NCBI GenBank assembly: GCA_013540595.1 | Contig: JABXKE010000002.1 | Location: 248,050-312,049 of the forward strand | Length of the DNA stretch: 64,000 nucleotides | Direction: 5' to 3' | Source: Pyrodictium sp. | GTDB taxonomy: Archaea > Thermoproteota > Thermoprotei_A > Sulfolobales > Pyrodictiaceae | In this document: in pieces, positions 35,029-44,223 of the stretch | Layout of the letters: each line of letters begins with the position of its first letter | How positions within the stretch are numbered: the first letter of the stretch is position 1 | Program-made: the position numbers and the translations under genes | The notes under the pieces: generated by a model | Seen by the model: only the letters and a program-made list of their open reading frames with translations | Told to the model about the DNA's origin: nothing | Databases searched by the model: none

Positions 35029-35808
35029 CTACCCGAGGCTTAGTAGGCCATGGTACTGTGTATTGATTATTTCACCGATGATTTTGGCGTAAGTAACCCT
35101 GCTATGCCATGGCCTTACCCCGAGGCTCCTCCATTGGCGTAGGAGTTCCGCTTGGTACTCCAACACCCTGCGTAGAACACTAAAAGAATCCTTGCTAAGT
35201 GGAGGCTTTTCGCCTAGAGCAACCCAGACGGACATGGCTTTCAGTATATTAAACAGTTCTTCAAGTGTAAAAGGCTGTTGCCACTCCTCGCCTAAACTAT
35301 TTGTCCAGTACTTCTTAAGCACATTTAGCTCAGCATTAAACTTCTTAAGAGCCATATAGCCATGGACTTCAAGGTCTTTGATGCTAGTGGCAGCCACGTA
35401 GAACACCACAGGGTCAACGCTATGTTCTGAAAGGTAGTATTCTAGACTGTTGTGCAAAACACTATGAACTGCTTCGTGGACAAGGAGAGCCCTAGAGGTC
35501 TCTCTATCATGCTCTTCGAGGGCCTCTTGTATAGCAACATGTATTCTTGGTATGCCACTCCAAACCTCATAGGTTATGGGGAAAACAGCACTAACACTAA
35601 CACCAGCTCGGCTCTCGCTCTCTGACAACTCTAATGTGAGCCGGCTAACATCCCTGTATAAGTGAAGTTCGACAAGCTCTGGGCCCTCACGTTTATAGAC
35701 ACTTAGAATAGGGCCTAGTACTGCTTCAACCCTACTCTCTTCTATGTAGTCGTGGTATACCACTATTATCTTGGTATTGCCTACTCTGACTAGCCTAGTC
35801 CCCTCCAA
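35029..35808 (-). CDS. Putative zinc metalloprotease (HExxH) of unknown family
   Basis: 259 residues. The motif LLVHEAVHSVLH (H111, E112, H115, with H119 four residues on) is a classical zinc-peptidase helix. A plausible third ligand is the glutamate or histidine in SIKDLEVHGYMALK about 35 residues later. The N-terminal 100 residues form an alpha/beta region. No signal peptide, so it probably acts in the cytoplasm. I do not recognise the family. It starts 3 nt after the phosphatase stop, so the two are translated together; the phosphatase may be its substrate or partner (inference). Confidence 0.65.
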   Translation of the reverse strand: MEGTRLVRVGNTKIIVVYHDYIEESRVEAVLGPILSVYKREGPELVELHLYRDVSRLTLELSESESRAGVSVSAVFPITYEVWSGIPRIHVAIQEALEEHDRETSRALLVHEAVHSVLHNSLEYYLSEHSVDPVVFYVAATSIKDLEVHGYMALKKFNAELNVLKKYWTNSLGEEWQQPFTLEELFNILKAMSVWVALGEKPPLSKDSFSVLRRVLEYQAELLRQWRSLGVRPWHSRVTYAKIIGEIINTQYHGLLSLG

Positions 35809-35811
35809 GGC

Positions 35812-36654
35812 CTACCAATACTCCACTACTACTTCGACGTCTTTGACTTTAAGCTTATATTTCCTGACTAATAAGCTGCTCATCTCGTTAAGGAACAAAT
35901 CCACTCTATCATCATAGGACACAAGCACTGCCTTAAGAATATACGTACCATCTTGCTGAAGCTGTTGCAAATCTATTAAGGCTATCTTGGGAGATACTTG
36001 TCGCCCTTCTGCGAGAATAATTGATAACTTGTCATCTCTAGTGGCTTCTCTTGTGTCTGAAAGGAGCATCATGACAGTCTTCATTACAGAATATGCTTCA
36101 TGCAAGCCTATTATCTTGTTGTAAGCCAATGATTCTACAAGCATGCCTATAACTCTTAGAAGCTCTTGCTCGTCAAGGCCTAGTCCTCCTACTGGTTGCT
36201 CTGCGTGAACCATTAAGTATGCCTCATAAGCTCTAACAACACCTTCAAGACCTGGATTGATGAGAGAATTGGGGCGTAGGCTGCGAATATACCTAATAGC
36301 ATCCCGTGCCGTTAGCCCATAACGGTAAACTAGATATGACGATGCAACCGCGGCACTGCGGCCGAGGCCTTCACGGCAGTGGACGAGGACCTTTAAGTTC
36401 TTCATAGTCTTCTCTGAGATAAGACTAATGATGTAGTGTAGCTGCTGTAGAGTCGGCCATGTATGGTCTGGAATGGGGATCAAGTAAAACTCAATACGGC
36501 TAGCTAGGTTCTCGTAGTTGTACCTCATTTCTCTTCTTGAAGCAGCGCTAATCACTACATCAAATTCTTCTGCTATGTGATCTACGTCACTATTGCTTGG
36601 CATGGGTGAAAATGCAAGATTTTCGTCAATGAATACCGGTTTTGTATATTGCAT
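35812..36654 (-). CDS. Dual-specificity-type protein phosphatase with C-terminal extension
   Basis: The cysteine-based phosphatase loop is complete: VHCREGLGRS (C93, R99), with the general acid in PIPDHTWP (D63). The catalytic domain fills about residues 1-150 and is close to archaeal dual-specificity phosphatases. A 130-residue C-terminal extension of helices and a final beta segment is unusual for these small enzymes. Start: the ATG at 36654 is 9 nt after AGGTG, whereas the in-frame GTG at 36666 is inside that sequence. It is the first gene of a tight three-gene operon and divergent from an M28-like peptidase. Confidence 0.82.
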   Translation of the reverse strand: MQYTKPVFIDENLAFSPMPSNSDVDHIAEEFDVVISAASRREMRYNYENLASRIEFYLIPIPDHTWPTLQQLHYIISLISEKTMKNLKVLVHCREGLGRSAAVASSYLVYRYGLTARDAIRYIRSLRPNSLINPGLEGVVRAYEAYLMVHAEQPVGGLGLDEQELLRVIGMLVESLAYNKIIGLHEAYSVMKTVMMLLSDTREATRDDKLSIILAEGRQVSPKIALIDLQQLQQDGTYILKAVLVSYDDRVDLFLNEMSSLLVRKYKLKVKDVEVVVEYW

Positions 36655-36751
36655 GTTCGTAGACACCTGGCGGGAGCTGAGTTATTCCTATGTAGCCCTG
36701 GTGCTTATTGTCTTACCAGGTTATACTAGATAAGTGTCGGTGATGTAGAAG

Positions 36752-38353
36752 GTGAGTAGTGTATTACAATTTGATGAAATAACATCGCTTATCAATGGTG
36801 TTAGAGTACTGAGCTATGCTGCACAGTTATCTACCTATCATAGGATACAAGGTGGTAATGAAATAGTAGAGGCATCACTTCTTGTTAAAGAGGTTATTGA
36901 AGATGAAGGCCTAGCTGACACTGTGCAGTATATCAATGTTAGTGGATGCCCACAGCTTACTAGTGAAGGGTGGTTCGTCGAGGCTCCGTATGGGTGGAAG
37001 CTAGATTACGCTGTAGTCCAAGTAAAGACTGCTAACGGATGGAAAGACGTTGTGTCTACTAGGGACAACATGTTGATAGCAGCTGTCCATTCGCCGTCCG
37101 GAGTCGTTGAGGGTATTGCTGGGTTTAATGTAAGCCATGAAGCGGTCATCATGTCAGAATTGAATTACTGGTCTCCTAGCCTCAAAGAGAAGCGCGATAG
37201 CGGGGGGGCAGTAATCTTCTCGTGGAGTGGGCCCGGCTATAGGTACTATGGCTTATTTCCTCCCTGCAACTTCCCGGAGCCTAAGGCTCCTGCACTAGTT
37301 CTGCCCCAGAGTAAAGCCGAGAAGCTGCATGGAGCCAAGATCAGAGTAGGAGTTGCAGCTAAGTATACTCAACATACAATGCCGGTCCTGCGTGCAGTCA
37401 TAGGTGATGGTGGAGAGAAAAGGGTCATATTCATAGCACACATATGCCATCCAAGTCCTGGTGCTCACGACAACGCTAGTGGTGTCTCTGTATTATTAGA
37501 GACAGTACGCGTTCTCTCTAAGTATAGGAGGGTGCTTAGGGAGAGTGGGCTTAGTGTAGAGGCATGGTTTGTGCCAGAGTACACTGGCTCAGTGCATTTA
37601 GTAGAAACAGTTTCTCTCGACAACGTTATAGCTGGAGTGAGCGTTGACATGGTGGGCGCACACTTACCTCAAACGGGTGGACGCCTACTATACGTGCTCT
37701 CACCGTTGCCTCTGGTCTCTCACCTAGACATGTACTTGTATCAGAGCCTCCTCAAGGCCTTTGACGAGATCGAGTCTATAGACTTAGTGGGATACCAGCC
37801 TGGTAGCGACCATGACGTCCTTCTTAGTAAGGGGATACCAGCCAGTATGGTTAATGAGTGGCCAGACAAGTATTACCACACGAGTCTCGATAGACCAGAC
37901 AATCTCTCATCTGATAGACTAGCCCGAATAGCCTCCGCAACAGCATATGCCGTGTTAAGAATGGCTGCAAAGGGTACAGACGCTGAGAGGCTAGTAGAGT
38001 GGACTAGGTATATTGTTGTACACCACATCGTGCGCTATCAGAGTGACCCCAATGATGCAAGCATACTCATGAAAAATGTAGAACAAGCTATTAGAGAAAA
38101 AGAGGCGAAGAGAGATGGGCTTACGTTGAAGCGGAGGGGACCCATTTCAAGGTCTGTCCTAGCAAACATGGATCCAGACTCTCCCCTGCTTCGCATAAAG
38201 GACTGGAAAGCCTCGGGTGTAGTAAACTACATGATTCCAGTACTACTCTCTGCTACTGAGTCCAAGTATTTAACCAGGCTCTACATGAGAGTTCGCGGAT
38301 ATGGAAAGTATGGAGGATACGTAGAGACTATAGCTCAACTACTTAGTAGCTAA
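36752..38353 (+). CDS. M28-family-like aminopeptidase (DUF4910 type)
   Basis: A 533-residue zinc peptidase-like protein. Metal ligands of the M28 fold are visible: FIAHICHPSPGAHDNASGVSVLLE (H and D), EAWFVPEYTGS (catalytic E region), VSVDMVGAH (D), and a late histidine in DKYYHTSLDRPDN. An inserted beta domain (about 60-200) matches the DUF4910/DUF2172 arrangement. The C-terminal 130 residues are helical, possibly a winged helix. GTG start 7 nt after GGTGAT. No signal peptide, so probably intracellular peptide degradation. Confidence 0.75.
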   Translation: MSSVLQFDEITSLINGVRVLSYAAQLSTYHRIQGGNEIVEASLLVKEVIEDEGLADTVQYINVSGCPQLTSEGWFVEAPYGWKLDYAVVQVKTANGWKDVVSTRDNMLIAAVHSPSGVVEGIAGFNVSHEAVIMSELNYWSPSLKEKRDSGGAVIFSWSGPGYRYYGLFPPCNFPEPKAPALVLPQSKAEKLHGAKIRVGVAAKYTQHTMPVLRAVIGDGGEKRVIFIAHICHPSPGAHDNASGVSVLLETVRVLSKYRRVLRESGLSVEAWFVPEYTGSVHLVETVSLDNVIAGVSVDMVGAHLPQTGGRLLYVLSPLPLVSHLDMYLYQSLLKAFDEIESIDLVGYQPGSDHDVLLSKGIPASMVNEWPDKYYHTSLDRPDNLSSDRLARIASATAYAVLRMAAKGTDAERLVEWTRYIVVHHIVRYQSDPNDASILMKNVEQAIREKEAKRDGLTLKRRGPISRSVLANMDPDSPLLRIKDWKASGVVNYMIPVLLSATESKYLTRLYMRVRGYGKYGGYVETIAQLLSS

Positions 38354-38451
38354 TATTAGTGTGTTCCTGCTAACCATAGAGATCAGCCTAGACAGGATGT
38401 ATACAGCGATCATAGTGAAAGAGTGAAGCACAATTACTTAGACGTAGACTG

Positions 38452-40482
38452 GTGATGATGGTGCCAGCAGGTGGGCGTGTTACTGGCGAGGCTGCTACTA
38501 GGCTCTACAAGAGCATTATGAAGCCCGTGTACTGGCATCTAGACTACAAGGTAGTAGTTGTAGGCCATGAATGGAGTAGGGACTCTACTATACCTGTAAA
38601 AGTGACGCAACCCGGCGATATCAGGCCAGCACTTAACCATGACGTAGAGGTTGTTCGTGGAGCTATAGAGTATAGTATTGGTAGAAAAGCGCTGAAACAT
38701 ATTCTTCCAAGTGGACTCATATACTTAAACAAGATACAAGCCATAGATGCTGCTGATGAGGTAATAGCCGGAGGACTTGTCATAGGTGCACGAATATACG
38801 ATATCTATAAACGCAAATGGATGTTCAGACCAAGTAGGCATACTGCACAGCTTATAGTTGACGAGCAACTGGGTTATTATGCGATACTAAGAGACAAAGC
38901 GAAGCCTGGAGATGTTCTTCCCAGCTCCTCCATTGAGTCTGGTGAATTACCTGAGGATACCGGGTTGTATATCGCGTTTAGAGCACCTCCAAACACTGTT
39001 GGCGTTGCAAAGATACTCGATGGAGGTAAGCTGAGGATAATACATGTATGGAGAGAACTAAGAGAGCCCCTAAGACCTATGCCGGGAGCCGATAGAAGTA
39101 AGCTTGTTGAGGCTCTAGATGCTCACCTTGATAGACTTGAAAGAGCCTCGATAAGGTTTCTTGAGAATACAAAGAGCCTTGGCGAGCCACTAATAGCTCT
39201 TTCCGGCGGCAAGGACAGCACTGTCGCTGCATCAATAGCTGTTAAAGCCGGGATAACAAGAGGCTACTTCTTTGATACTGGGATAGAGTTTCCAGAAACA
39301 ATAGATACTGCGCACATTGTTGCTAATAAGCTTGGAATAAACCTTCACGAAATAAGTGCAGGCAATACATTCTGGAAGGCACTAGACGTTTTCGGACCAC
39401 CAGCAAGAGATTACCGGTGGTGCTGCAAAGTAGTCAAATTCGGTCCTCTGGCTAAGGGGCTTAAGCCTCTCATCAAAGACAGAATGGTGACTATAACTGG
39501 GCAAAGAGCCTTTGAGTCTACACAACGTGCACAGGCGGGCAAACTAAGCCCTTCAGCATCTACTGGTAGGAGGGACTTGTTGGCAGCCCCCATACAAGAG
39601 TGGACTAGCCTCGAAGTCTATGCGTACATATGGCGTGAGAAGCTACCCCTGAATCCCGTATACCAACTAGGGTACGAGCGCGTGGGCTGTTACTTATGTC
39701 CAACGAGTAGGCTGGCAGAGATAGAGAACGCAAGAAGGTTTCACAAAGACCTATGGTCACGGTGGGACAACTACTTGTATAGATACGCGAGAAAACATGG
39801 TCTACCCCGAGAGTGGGTCGTATATGGCTTCTGGCGCTGGCGTTTTAGTTACCCAGCAGAAATAAGGCATTTAGCAATAAAACTTGGTCTAAACCCAGAA
39901 AAGATGATTGAGAAAATAGTTAGCATACATGTAGGTCATAGCATTGACTTCACTAGAGAAGGAGAATGCCACACCTTCTACTTAAACGACCCTAGTTTTG
40001 AACCATCTAAAGTCTTTGCCCTCCTGAGTACGACAAAGATAAAAGACAAGGCGCGCATGGAGAAGGATGGAACAATAGTCGTTATTGACGAGGAGTCTAA
40101 AATCATACTACGTCTACGACCAACTGGTGTACTAGAGATTTGTGGTAAGGGGCTCCAGAGGCTTCGCCCACAAAAAATTGCTGCAATCTCAAGAAGAGTA
40201 CTAGCTCCAGCCTATATGGCCGGGGTCTGCGGCGGTTGTGAGGTATGTGTGGCTTCATGTCCTACAGGGGCTCTTAGGGCCCCGGCTAGCCTCAATGAAG
40301 ACGTATGCGTTGGGTGTATGACATGTAGCTTTGTTTGTCCTTCGGCAGGCAAACTTTCCCATCATGCCGTCATCGCTGTTGAAAGGGCTATAGCTCAGTG
40401 GCAACGTAATACTTTTAAGAAGAAAACGTATAGATATAAGGTAAATCAAAATAGAACAAAGTGGAGAGGTAACAGCAGATGA
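38452..40482 (+). CDS. PAPS-reductase-family enzyme fused to a ferredoxin domain
   Basis: 676 residues. Order: an N-terminal region with a PUA-like domain (IQAIDAADEVIAGGLVIGARIY, about 100-190), an adenine-nucleotide alpha-hydrolase domain with PP-loop ALSGGKDSTVAASIA (about 246) and the family motifs WCCKVVKFGP, TGQRAFEST and VGCYLCPTS, then a C-terminal two-cluster ferredoxin domain (CGGCEVCVASCPTGAL; CVGCMTCSFVCPSAGK). PUA plus PP-loop suggests RNA sulfur transfer or another thiolation, rather than assimilatory sulfate reduction; that is inference. The start is uncertain: GGTG at 38451-38454 favours GTG 38461. It overlaps the SpoIIM gene by 4 nt (ATGA). Confidence 0.8.
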   Translation: MMMVPAGGRVTGEAATRLYKSIMKPVYWHLDYKVVVVGHEWSRDSTIPVKVTQPGDIRPALNHDVEVVRGAIEYSIGRKALKHILPSGLIYLNKIQAIDAADEVIAGGLVIGARIYDIYKRKWMFRPSRHTAQLIVDEQLGYYAILRDKAKPGDVLPSSSIESGELPEDTGLYIAFRAPPNTVGVAKILDGGKLRIIHVWRELREPLRPMPGADRSKLVEALDAHLDRLERASIRFLENTKSLGEPLIALSGGKDSTVAASIAVKAGITRGYFFDTGIEFPETIDTAHIVANKLGINLHEISAGNTFWKALDVFGPPARDYRWCCKVVKFGPLAKGLKPLIKDRMVTITGQRAFESTQRAQAGKLSPSASTGRRDLLAAPIQEWTSLEVYAYIWREKLPLNPVYQLGYERVGCYLCPTSRLAEIENARRFHKDLWSRWDNYLYRYARKHGLPREWVVYGFWRWRFSYPAEIRHLAIKLGLNPEKMIEKIVSIHVGHSIDFTREGECHTFYLNDPSFEPSKVFALLSTTKIKDKARMEKDGTIVVIDEESKIILRLRPTGVLEICGKGLQRLRPQKIAAISRRVLAPAYMAGVCGGCEVCVASCPTGALRAPASLNEDVCVGCMTCSFVCPSAGKLSHHAVIAVERAIAQWQRNTFKKKTYRYKVNQNRTKWRGNSR

Positions 40483-41108
40483 TATGGTGGCTCATCTACA
40501 TATCAGTGTTCATTGTGTCAGGACTAATAGGTTATGGTGTCACAACCTACAATCCAGCTATAACAGACGAGCTCATAAGAAGGATTGCAGAACAAGTGGG
40601 CAGTATTGAACTCACAACACTAGGCATATTCCTACATAACTTAAAGGCAAACCTGCTGCCTCTTCTGCCGTACATCCTTCTATTACCAATAGTGAGGGGG
40701 AGGAGAATACGCATTATATTAGCATTGATTCCTTTGCTTTCTGTCATTCTAAACGGTGCTATTATTGGTAGTGTGTACTCATACCTACTCAACAATCCAG
40801 CAATATCTAAAGTCTTATACACAGCATGTGGAAGTAATGCTTACGTAATTCCTCTTGCCTTAATACTGCCACACGGCATACCCGAAGTCTTAGGCTTGAC
40901 CGCTATAGCGTCAACACCACTCACTATAGAGTTCGGCGACGAAAAGAGATACTCTAAGGCCTTAGTAAAAGTGTTATTGGGAGTTGGTCTCCTACTTGCC
41001 GCGGCATATATAGAGGCTAACTTGACCTTACGGGTAGCGACTAAGGCCATAAGCATATTCTGCGAAGAATCGTTAATCACGGATATTATTAAGAATCTTA
41101 ACCCCTAA
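40479..41108 (+). CDS. SpoIIM-family (DUF95) membrane protein
   Basis: 209 residues with about five transmembrane helices and the SpoIIM pattern: IFLHNLKANLLPLLPYILLLPIV, LNGAIIGSVYSYL, and IPLALILPHGIPEVLGLTAIAST, where the HGIPE motif is diagnostic. Archaeal members are of unknown function. The ATG overlaps the stop of the PAPS-reductase-like gene, so the two are translationally coupled; whether the membrane protein supplies or exports a substrate for that enzyme is open. Confidence 0.82.
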   Translation: MIWWLIYISVFIVSGLIGYGVTTYNPAITDELIRRIAEQVGSIELTTLGIFLHNLKANLLPLLPYILLLPIVRGRRIRIILALIPLLSVILNGAIIGSVYSYLLNNPAISKVLYTACGSNAYVIPLALILPHGIPEVLGLTAIASTPLTIEFGDEKRYSKALVKVLLGVGLLLAAAYIEANLTLRVATKAISIFCEESLITDIIKNLNP

Positions 41109-41141
41109 GCAAATCATCGACATTACGTTTTACCTAAATAG

Positions 41142-42500
41142 CTAGCTCGTACACTTTACCTCTTGAGACTTCTCATACGCTGACACCACATCATTATGAA
41201 TCCTTGTAGCCAACTCACGTGCCTCCTCGGGCTCAGCATAAACCACAATTAGTGGTCTACCAGCAAACCACACAAACCCTTTAACATTATATTGTTCAAC
41301 AATACTACTCAGTAAATTCTTCACACCATTACCATGTTTTAACCCGTCTCCAACAATGACTACGCTAGCTACACCAGCTGAGTTGACACCGTGTCCAACC
41401 TTGCCTACAAGTTCTGGCTTAGCTACAATACTAATATAAGCACCATAGCTCTGTACAATGATTGATTCAACATTTTTCTCTTCCTCAAGTGGATCTTTTA
41501 TTCTGCTTACGATGCCGTATACAACATCTCTAATAACTTCAGTCGCATAGTCATTAACCATTAGTAGACCGTCTATTAAGCCTATGTACTTTATTGGGGG
41601 ACCAGTACTCTGGTCACCGATTACTGTCTCGCTGCTTTCTTCCAGTGACACCACCTTGACTACCGTGCCAGCTTCAGCTGTAGTTCTGAGTGTTTTCATG
41701 CTAATACCTAGATCTGAGTGTAGTGTTATTTCAATGGCTTCAGCATAGCTAATACTTGGTATTATGCATGTTTTACGTGTAGACTGCAAGTTTGTAGTAA
41801 GGAATAAGGGTTTGTCTGTGTAGAAGACAAGCTCGTCTGCTTTGAGTAGCTTGGCAATAATTGCAGCAGAATAATTGTCACCGTCACCACTAAGCAGCAT
41901 AACCTTACCATCAATATTACCTGTTGTTCGTCCAGTAATCACAGGCACAACATTTTTCTCAATCAGTGGAAGAAGCTTTCTCTTAACTAGCATAGCTGAT
42001 TTTGTGGTATCAATCTTAGCCCTTAATGGGTTACCGTAGGCTATTAATCCTGCTTCGCGTCCGTCAAGCCAGATGGATTCTATTCCCTGGCTACGCAATA
42101 CTGCCGCCATTAGGGCCGCTGAGAATCTTTCTCCGAAAGATAGAATCAACGCTTTAATGTGCTCTGAGGCTTCACCTATAGTCCTAATAACCCATACAAG
42201 CTTTTCTAATTCACTAAATAATCTCGAGAACTCGTTTAGTAGGATAGAAAACTCTCTTTCAGAAGAGATTGAGCCACGAGCTATCGAGTAGTACCTTTCC
42301 ACGATACTCCTTAGCTTGGCCTCCCAGCCTACTGGGTTATTGGTGATTTCTCGTAGAGCCTCATAAGTATCTCTTATTGGGGGAACGACTACGACCACTT
42401 TTCTGTCTTTCTCAAGGTGTTCCCTAACTTTCTCGGCAACTATTATGAAACTGTTGGAGTCTCTGAACAGTGTGCTGCTTGGCTTAATGATAGTTATCAA
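41142..42500 (-). CDS. Degenerate aspartokinase-like protein
   Basis: An amino-acid-kinase-fold protein of about 452 residues with the layout of aspartokinase: SFGERFSAALMAAVLRSQGI, LDGREAGLI, VVPVITGRTTGNIDGKVMLLSGDGDNYSAAIIAKLLKADELVFYTD, ISYAEAIEI, and two C-terminal ACT-like repeats. The catalytic motifs deviate: KPSS replaces KFGGTS at the N-terminus and SGDGDN replaces GRGGSD. It may be a regulatory or repurposed paralogue. I use the TTG at 42500, 6 nt after GGGGGAG and giving an N-terminus that fits the family; the ATG at 42536 is the alternative. Confidence 0.65.
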   Translation of the reverse strand: MITIIKPSSTLFRDSNSFIIVAEKVREHLEKDRKVVVVVPPIRDTYEALREITNNPVGWEAKLRSIVERYYSIARGSISSEREFSILLNEFSRLFSELEKLVWVIRTIGEASEHIKALILSFGERFSAALMAAVLRSQGIESIWLDGREAGLIAYGNPLRAKIDTTKSAMLVKRKLLPLIEKNVVPVITGRTTGNIDGKVMLLSGDGDNYSAAIIAKLLKADELVFYTDKPLFLTTNLQSTRKTCIIPSISYAEAIEITLHSDLGISMKTLRTTAEAGTVVKVVSLEESSETVIGDQSTGPPIKYIGLIDGLLMVNDYATEVIRDVVYGIVSRIKDPLEEEKNVESIIVQSYGAYISIVAKPELVGKVGHGVNSAGVASVVIVGDGLKHGNGVKNLLSSIVEQYNVKGFVWFAGRPLIVVYAEPEEARELATRIHNDVVSAYEKSQEVKCTS

Positions 42501-42737
42501 GCAACACTCCCCCATGGAACCACGCGAACTGGCCATGAAGCTGAAAGTAGTTTGCTCAATTAGCTGACCATTAACGGGGGTTCTTGCCCTTGCATGCTTG
42601 CCAGTTAAAATATTGGTGAGACTCTATTTTTAGAATACCTAGAGGGGAACTATAGCTGGGCTAGGAAGCCCTGAATAATTGATGCTGTCTAGAACAGTAA
42701 ACGAGGAGACAAGTTACTGTGTAGGGAGTGTTTTGCA

Positions 42738-43466
42738 TTGAGCAACGAGTTACAGAAGGTTTTCAGGGTATACGTACTAGATACAAGCGCATTAACTGAT
42801 ACAAGGCTACGTAGTATACTCGGTGCAGGAGGTATAGACGAAACTATACGTATGCTAGCTGACATAATAGCGAAAGCAAGAATAGCCCACTTTGTAGAAG
42901 TTTATATTCCACCCTCGGCGTATGAGGAGGCTAGACGTTTCCTGCTAGCAAACGGTGTGACTATACGGAGCTTCGAGCAGCTCGCTACTTGGCTTACGGT
43001 GAAGCCTCCGTCGCGCCATGAGTTAAGCTTGCCTGCATCAGTGCTCCGAGACCTCGTAGACGAGTATCGGCAGAGGATAATGCGTGGTCTCCGTGTAGCG
43101 GAGGAACATGTACGACGAGCTTTCGAGACTGGGTCAAGAATTGGAGAGGCCATGGACGCAGTTACACGCAACCAAAAACTTGGTGCACTAATACGTGGTT
43201 TGCGTGAGAGGTACCGTGAATCAACAAGACACGGCGTTGTCGATAGTGTTGAGGACATAGACGTGATCCTTCTTGCATACGAGCTAAAAGCTATCCTTGT
43301 AACAAATGATGAGGGCATACGGAGGTTAGCTGAAGCGTTAGGCATCATAGTCATTGATCCGGTAAAATTCATTAACATACTACTTGGCCTCTTGAAATTC
43401 ACTCCCTCTAGGGAGCAGGTTGAGCAAGCCAAGACTATGGAGGTTAGCGTAAATGAAAGAGAGTGA
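42738..43466 (+). CDS. RNA ligase partner protein (PIN-like, UPF0278 type)
   Basis: 242 residues. The PIN-fold acidic residues are visible: YVLDTSALTD at the N-terminus, VDSVEDIDVILLAYELKAILVTNDEGIRRLAEALG at the C-terminus. This matches the RNA ligase partner family, found next to archaeal Rnl3-type RNA ligases; such a ligase is encoded 760 nt away on the opposite strand. Predicted to be a ribonuclease or RNA-binding partner in RNA repair or circularisation. The start is TTG after GGGAGTG. Overlaps the next gene by 14 nt. Confidence 0.82.
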   Translation: MSNELQKVFRVYVLDTSALTDTRLRSILGAGGIDETIRMLADIIAKARIAHFVEVYIPPSAYEEARRFLLANGVTIRSFEQLATWLTVKPPSRHELSLPASVLRDLVDEYRQRIMRGLRVAEEHVRRAFETGSRIGEAMDAVTRNQKLGALIRGLRERYRESTRHGVVDSVEDIDVILLAYELKAILVTNDEGIRRLAEALGIIVIDPVKFINILLGLLKFTPSREQVEQAKTMEVSVNERE

Positions 43467-44196
43467 AGTCGCCATATGGAAGCCAGTAGCTGCGGGAGTA
43501 GTCCTTCTAGGTTTCTCCACAATACTCACCCTCTATGCTTTACCAACACTTGTCTTGGCTCCAACAGAGTTAGCTTTAACAAATGCTGCAATATGCTTAA
43601 TAGCATCATCCACACTCTCTAGCTTAATAGTCTACGTAGTACCACGCATAATGGCTAGACACTTTTCTAAGCTGCTGCAACACTTAGAAGGGCAAGGCGT
43701 GAAAAGCATAGGTAGTGGTGAAGAATACGATTCGACAAGCATAGATCCTAGCGACGCTGGAGAAGGGGTTCGCCACAAGGGCGAAACGGTAGTTGCTGCG
43801 CTGTACCAGCTGTCTAACGAGTGGCCTTTTGTGGCGGCAACACTCGCTATACCAAGCATATTGTATGCTACCTTAATATATAGCTATATCTATGCAATTA
43901 CAAATGAAATACTCCAAAAACTCACAAGTGTACGAGTTAACGATTTAGAATGTAAGCTTCCAAGACCATCGCTTGCATCAATCATTATAGCGGCATCGCT
44001 AGGCATAGCATCACCTATAGTAGCTCTATGGATTAATAAGGCAGGCAAATGCATAGATAAGTCATACAAGCTATTATCCTTAAGTGAGCCCAGCCAGTCT
44101 CTTGTAGAGGATGCAGAGTCTTATCGTACCGAGACAACTCAGGGCGAGGAGCAGACAGCCATGTATGATAATGAAACGCTTACAAGTATTGATTAG
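43453..44196 (+). CDS. Multi-pass membrane protein of unknown function
   Basis: 247 residues, not recognised. There are four hydrophobic helices: two near the N-terminus (about 10-30 and 40-65), and two in the second half (about 130-155 and 175-195), separated by an acidic, Ser/Gly-rich loop (SIGSGEEYDSTSIDPSDAGEG). The C-terminus is acidic and hydrophilic. The ATG lies inside the end of the PIN-like gene (14-nt overlap), so translation is coupled. It sits between the RNA ligase partner and the convergent ligase gene, which is unusual for the pair. Confidence 0.65.
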   Translation: MKESEVAIWKPVAAGVVLLGFSTILTLYALPTLVLAPTELALTNAAICLIASSTLSSLIVYVVPRIMARHFSKLLQHLEGQGVKSIGSGEEYDSTSIDPSDAGEGVRHKGETVVAALYQLSNEWPFVAATLAIPSILYATLIYSYIYAITNEILQKLTSVRVNDLECKLPRPSLASIIIAASLGIASPIVALWINKAGKCIDKSYKLLSLSEPSQSLVEDAESYRTETTQGEEQTAMYDNETLTSID

Positions 44197-44223
44197 TCAA
44201 TGTTCCCTGTGGGCTTAGTGGAA

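Noticed and set aside
36752-36760. Alternative downstream start for the M28-like peptidase
   Set aside because: No suitable codon follows within the first 15 residues, and GGTGAT is well spaced for the GTG at 36752.
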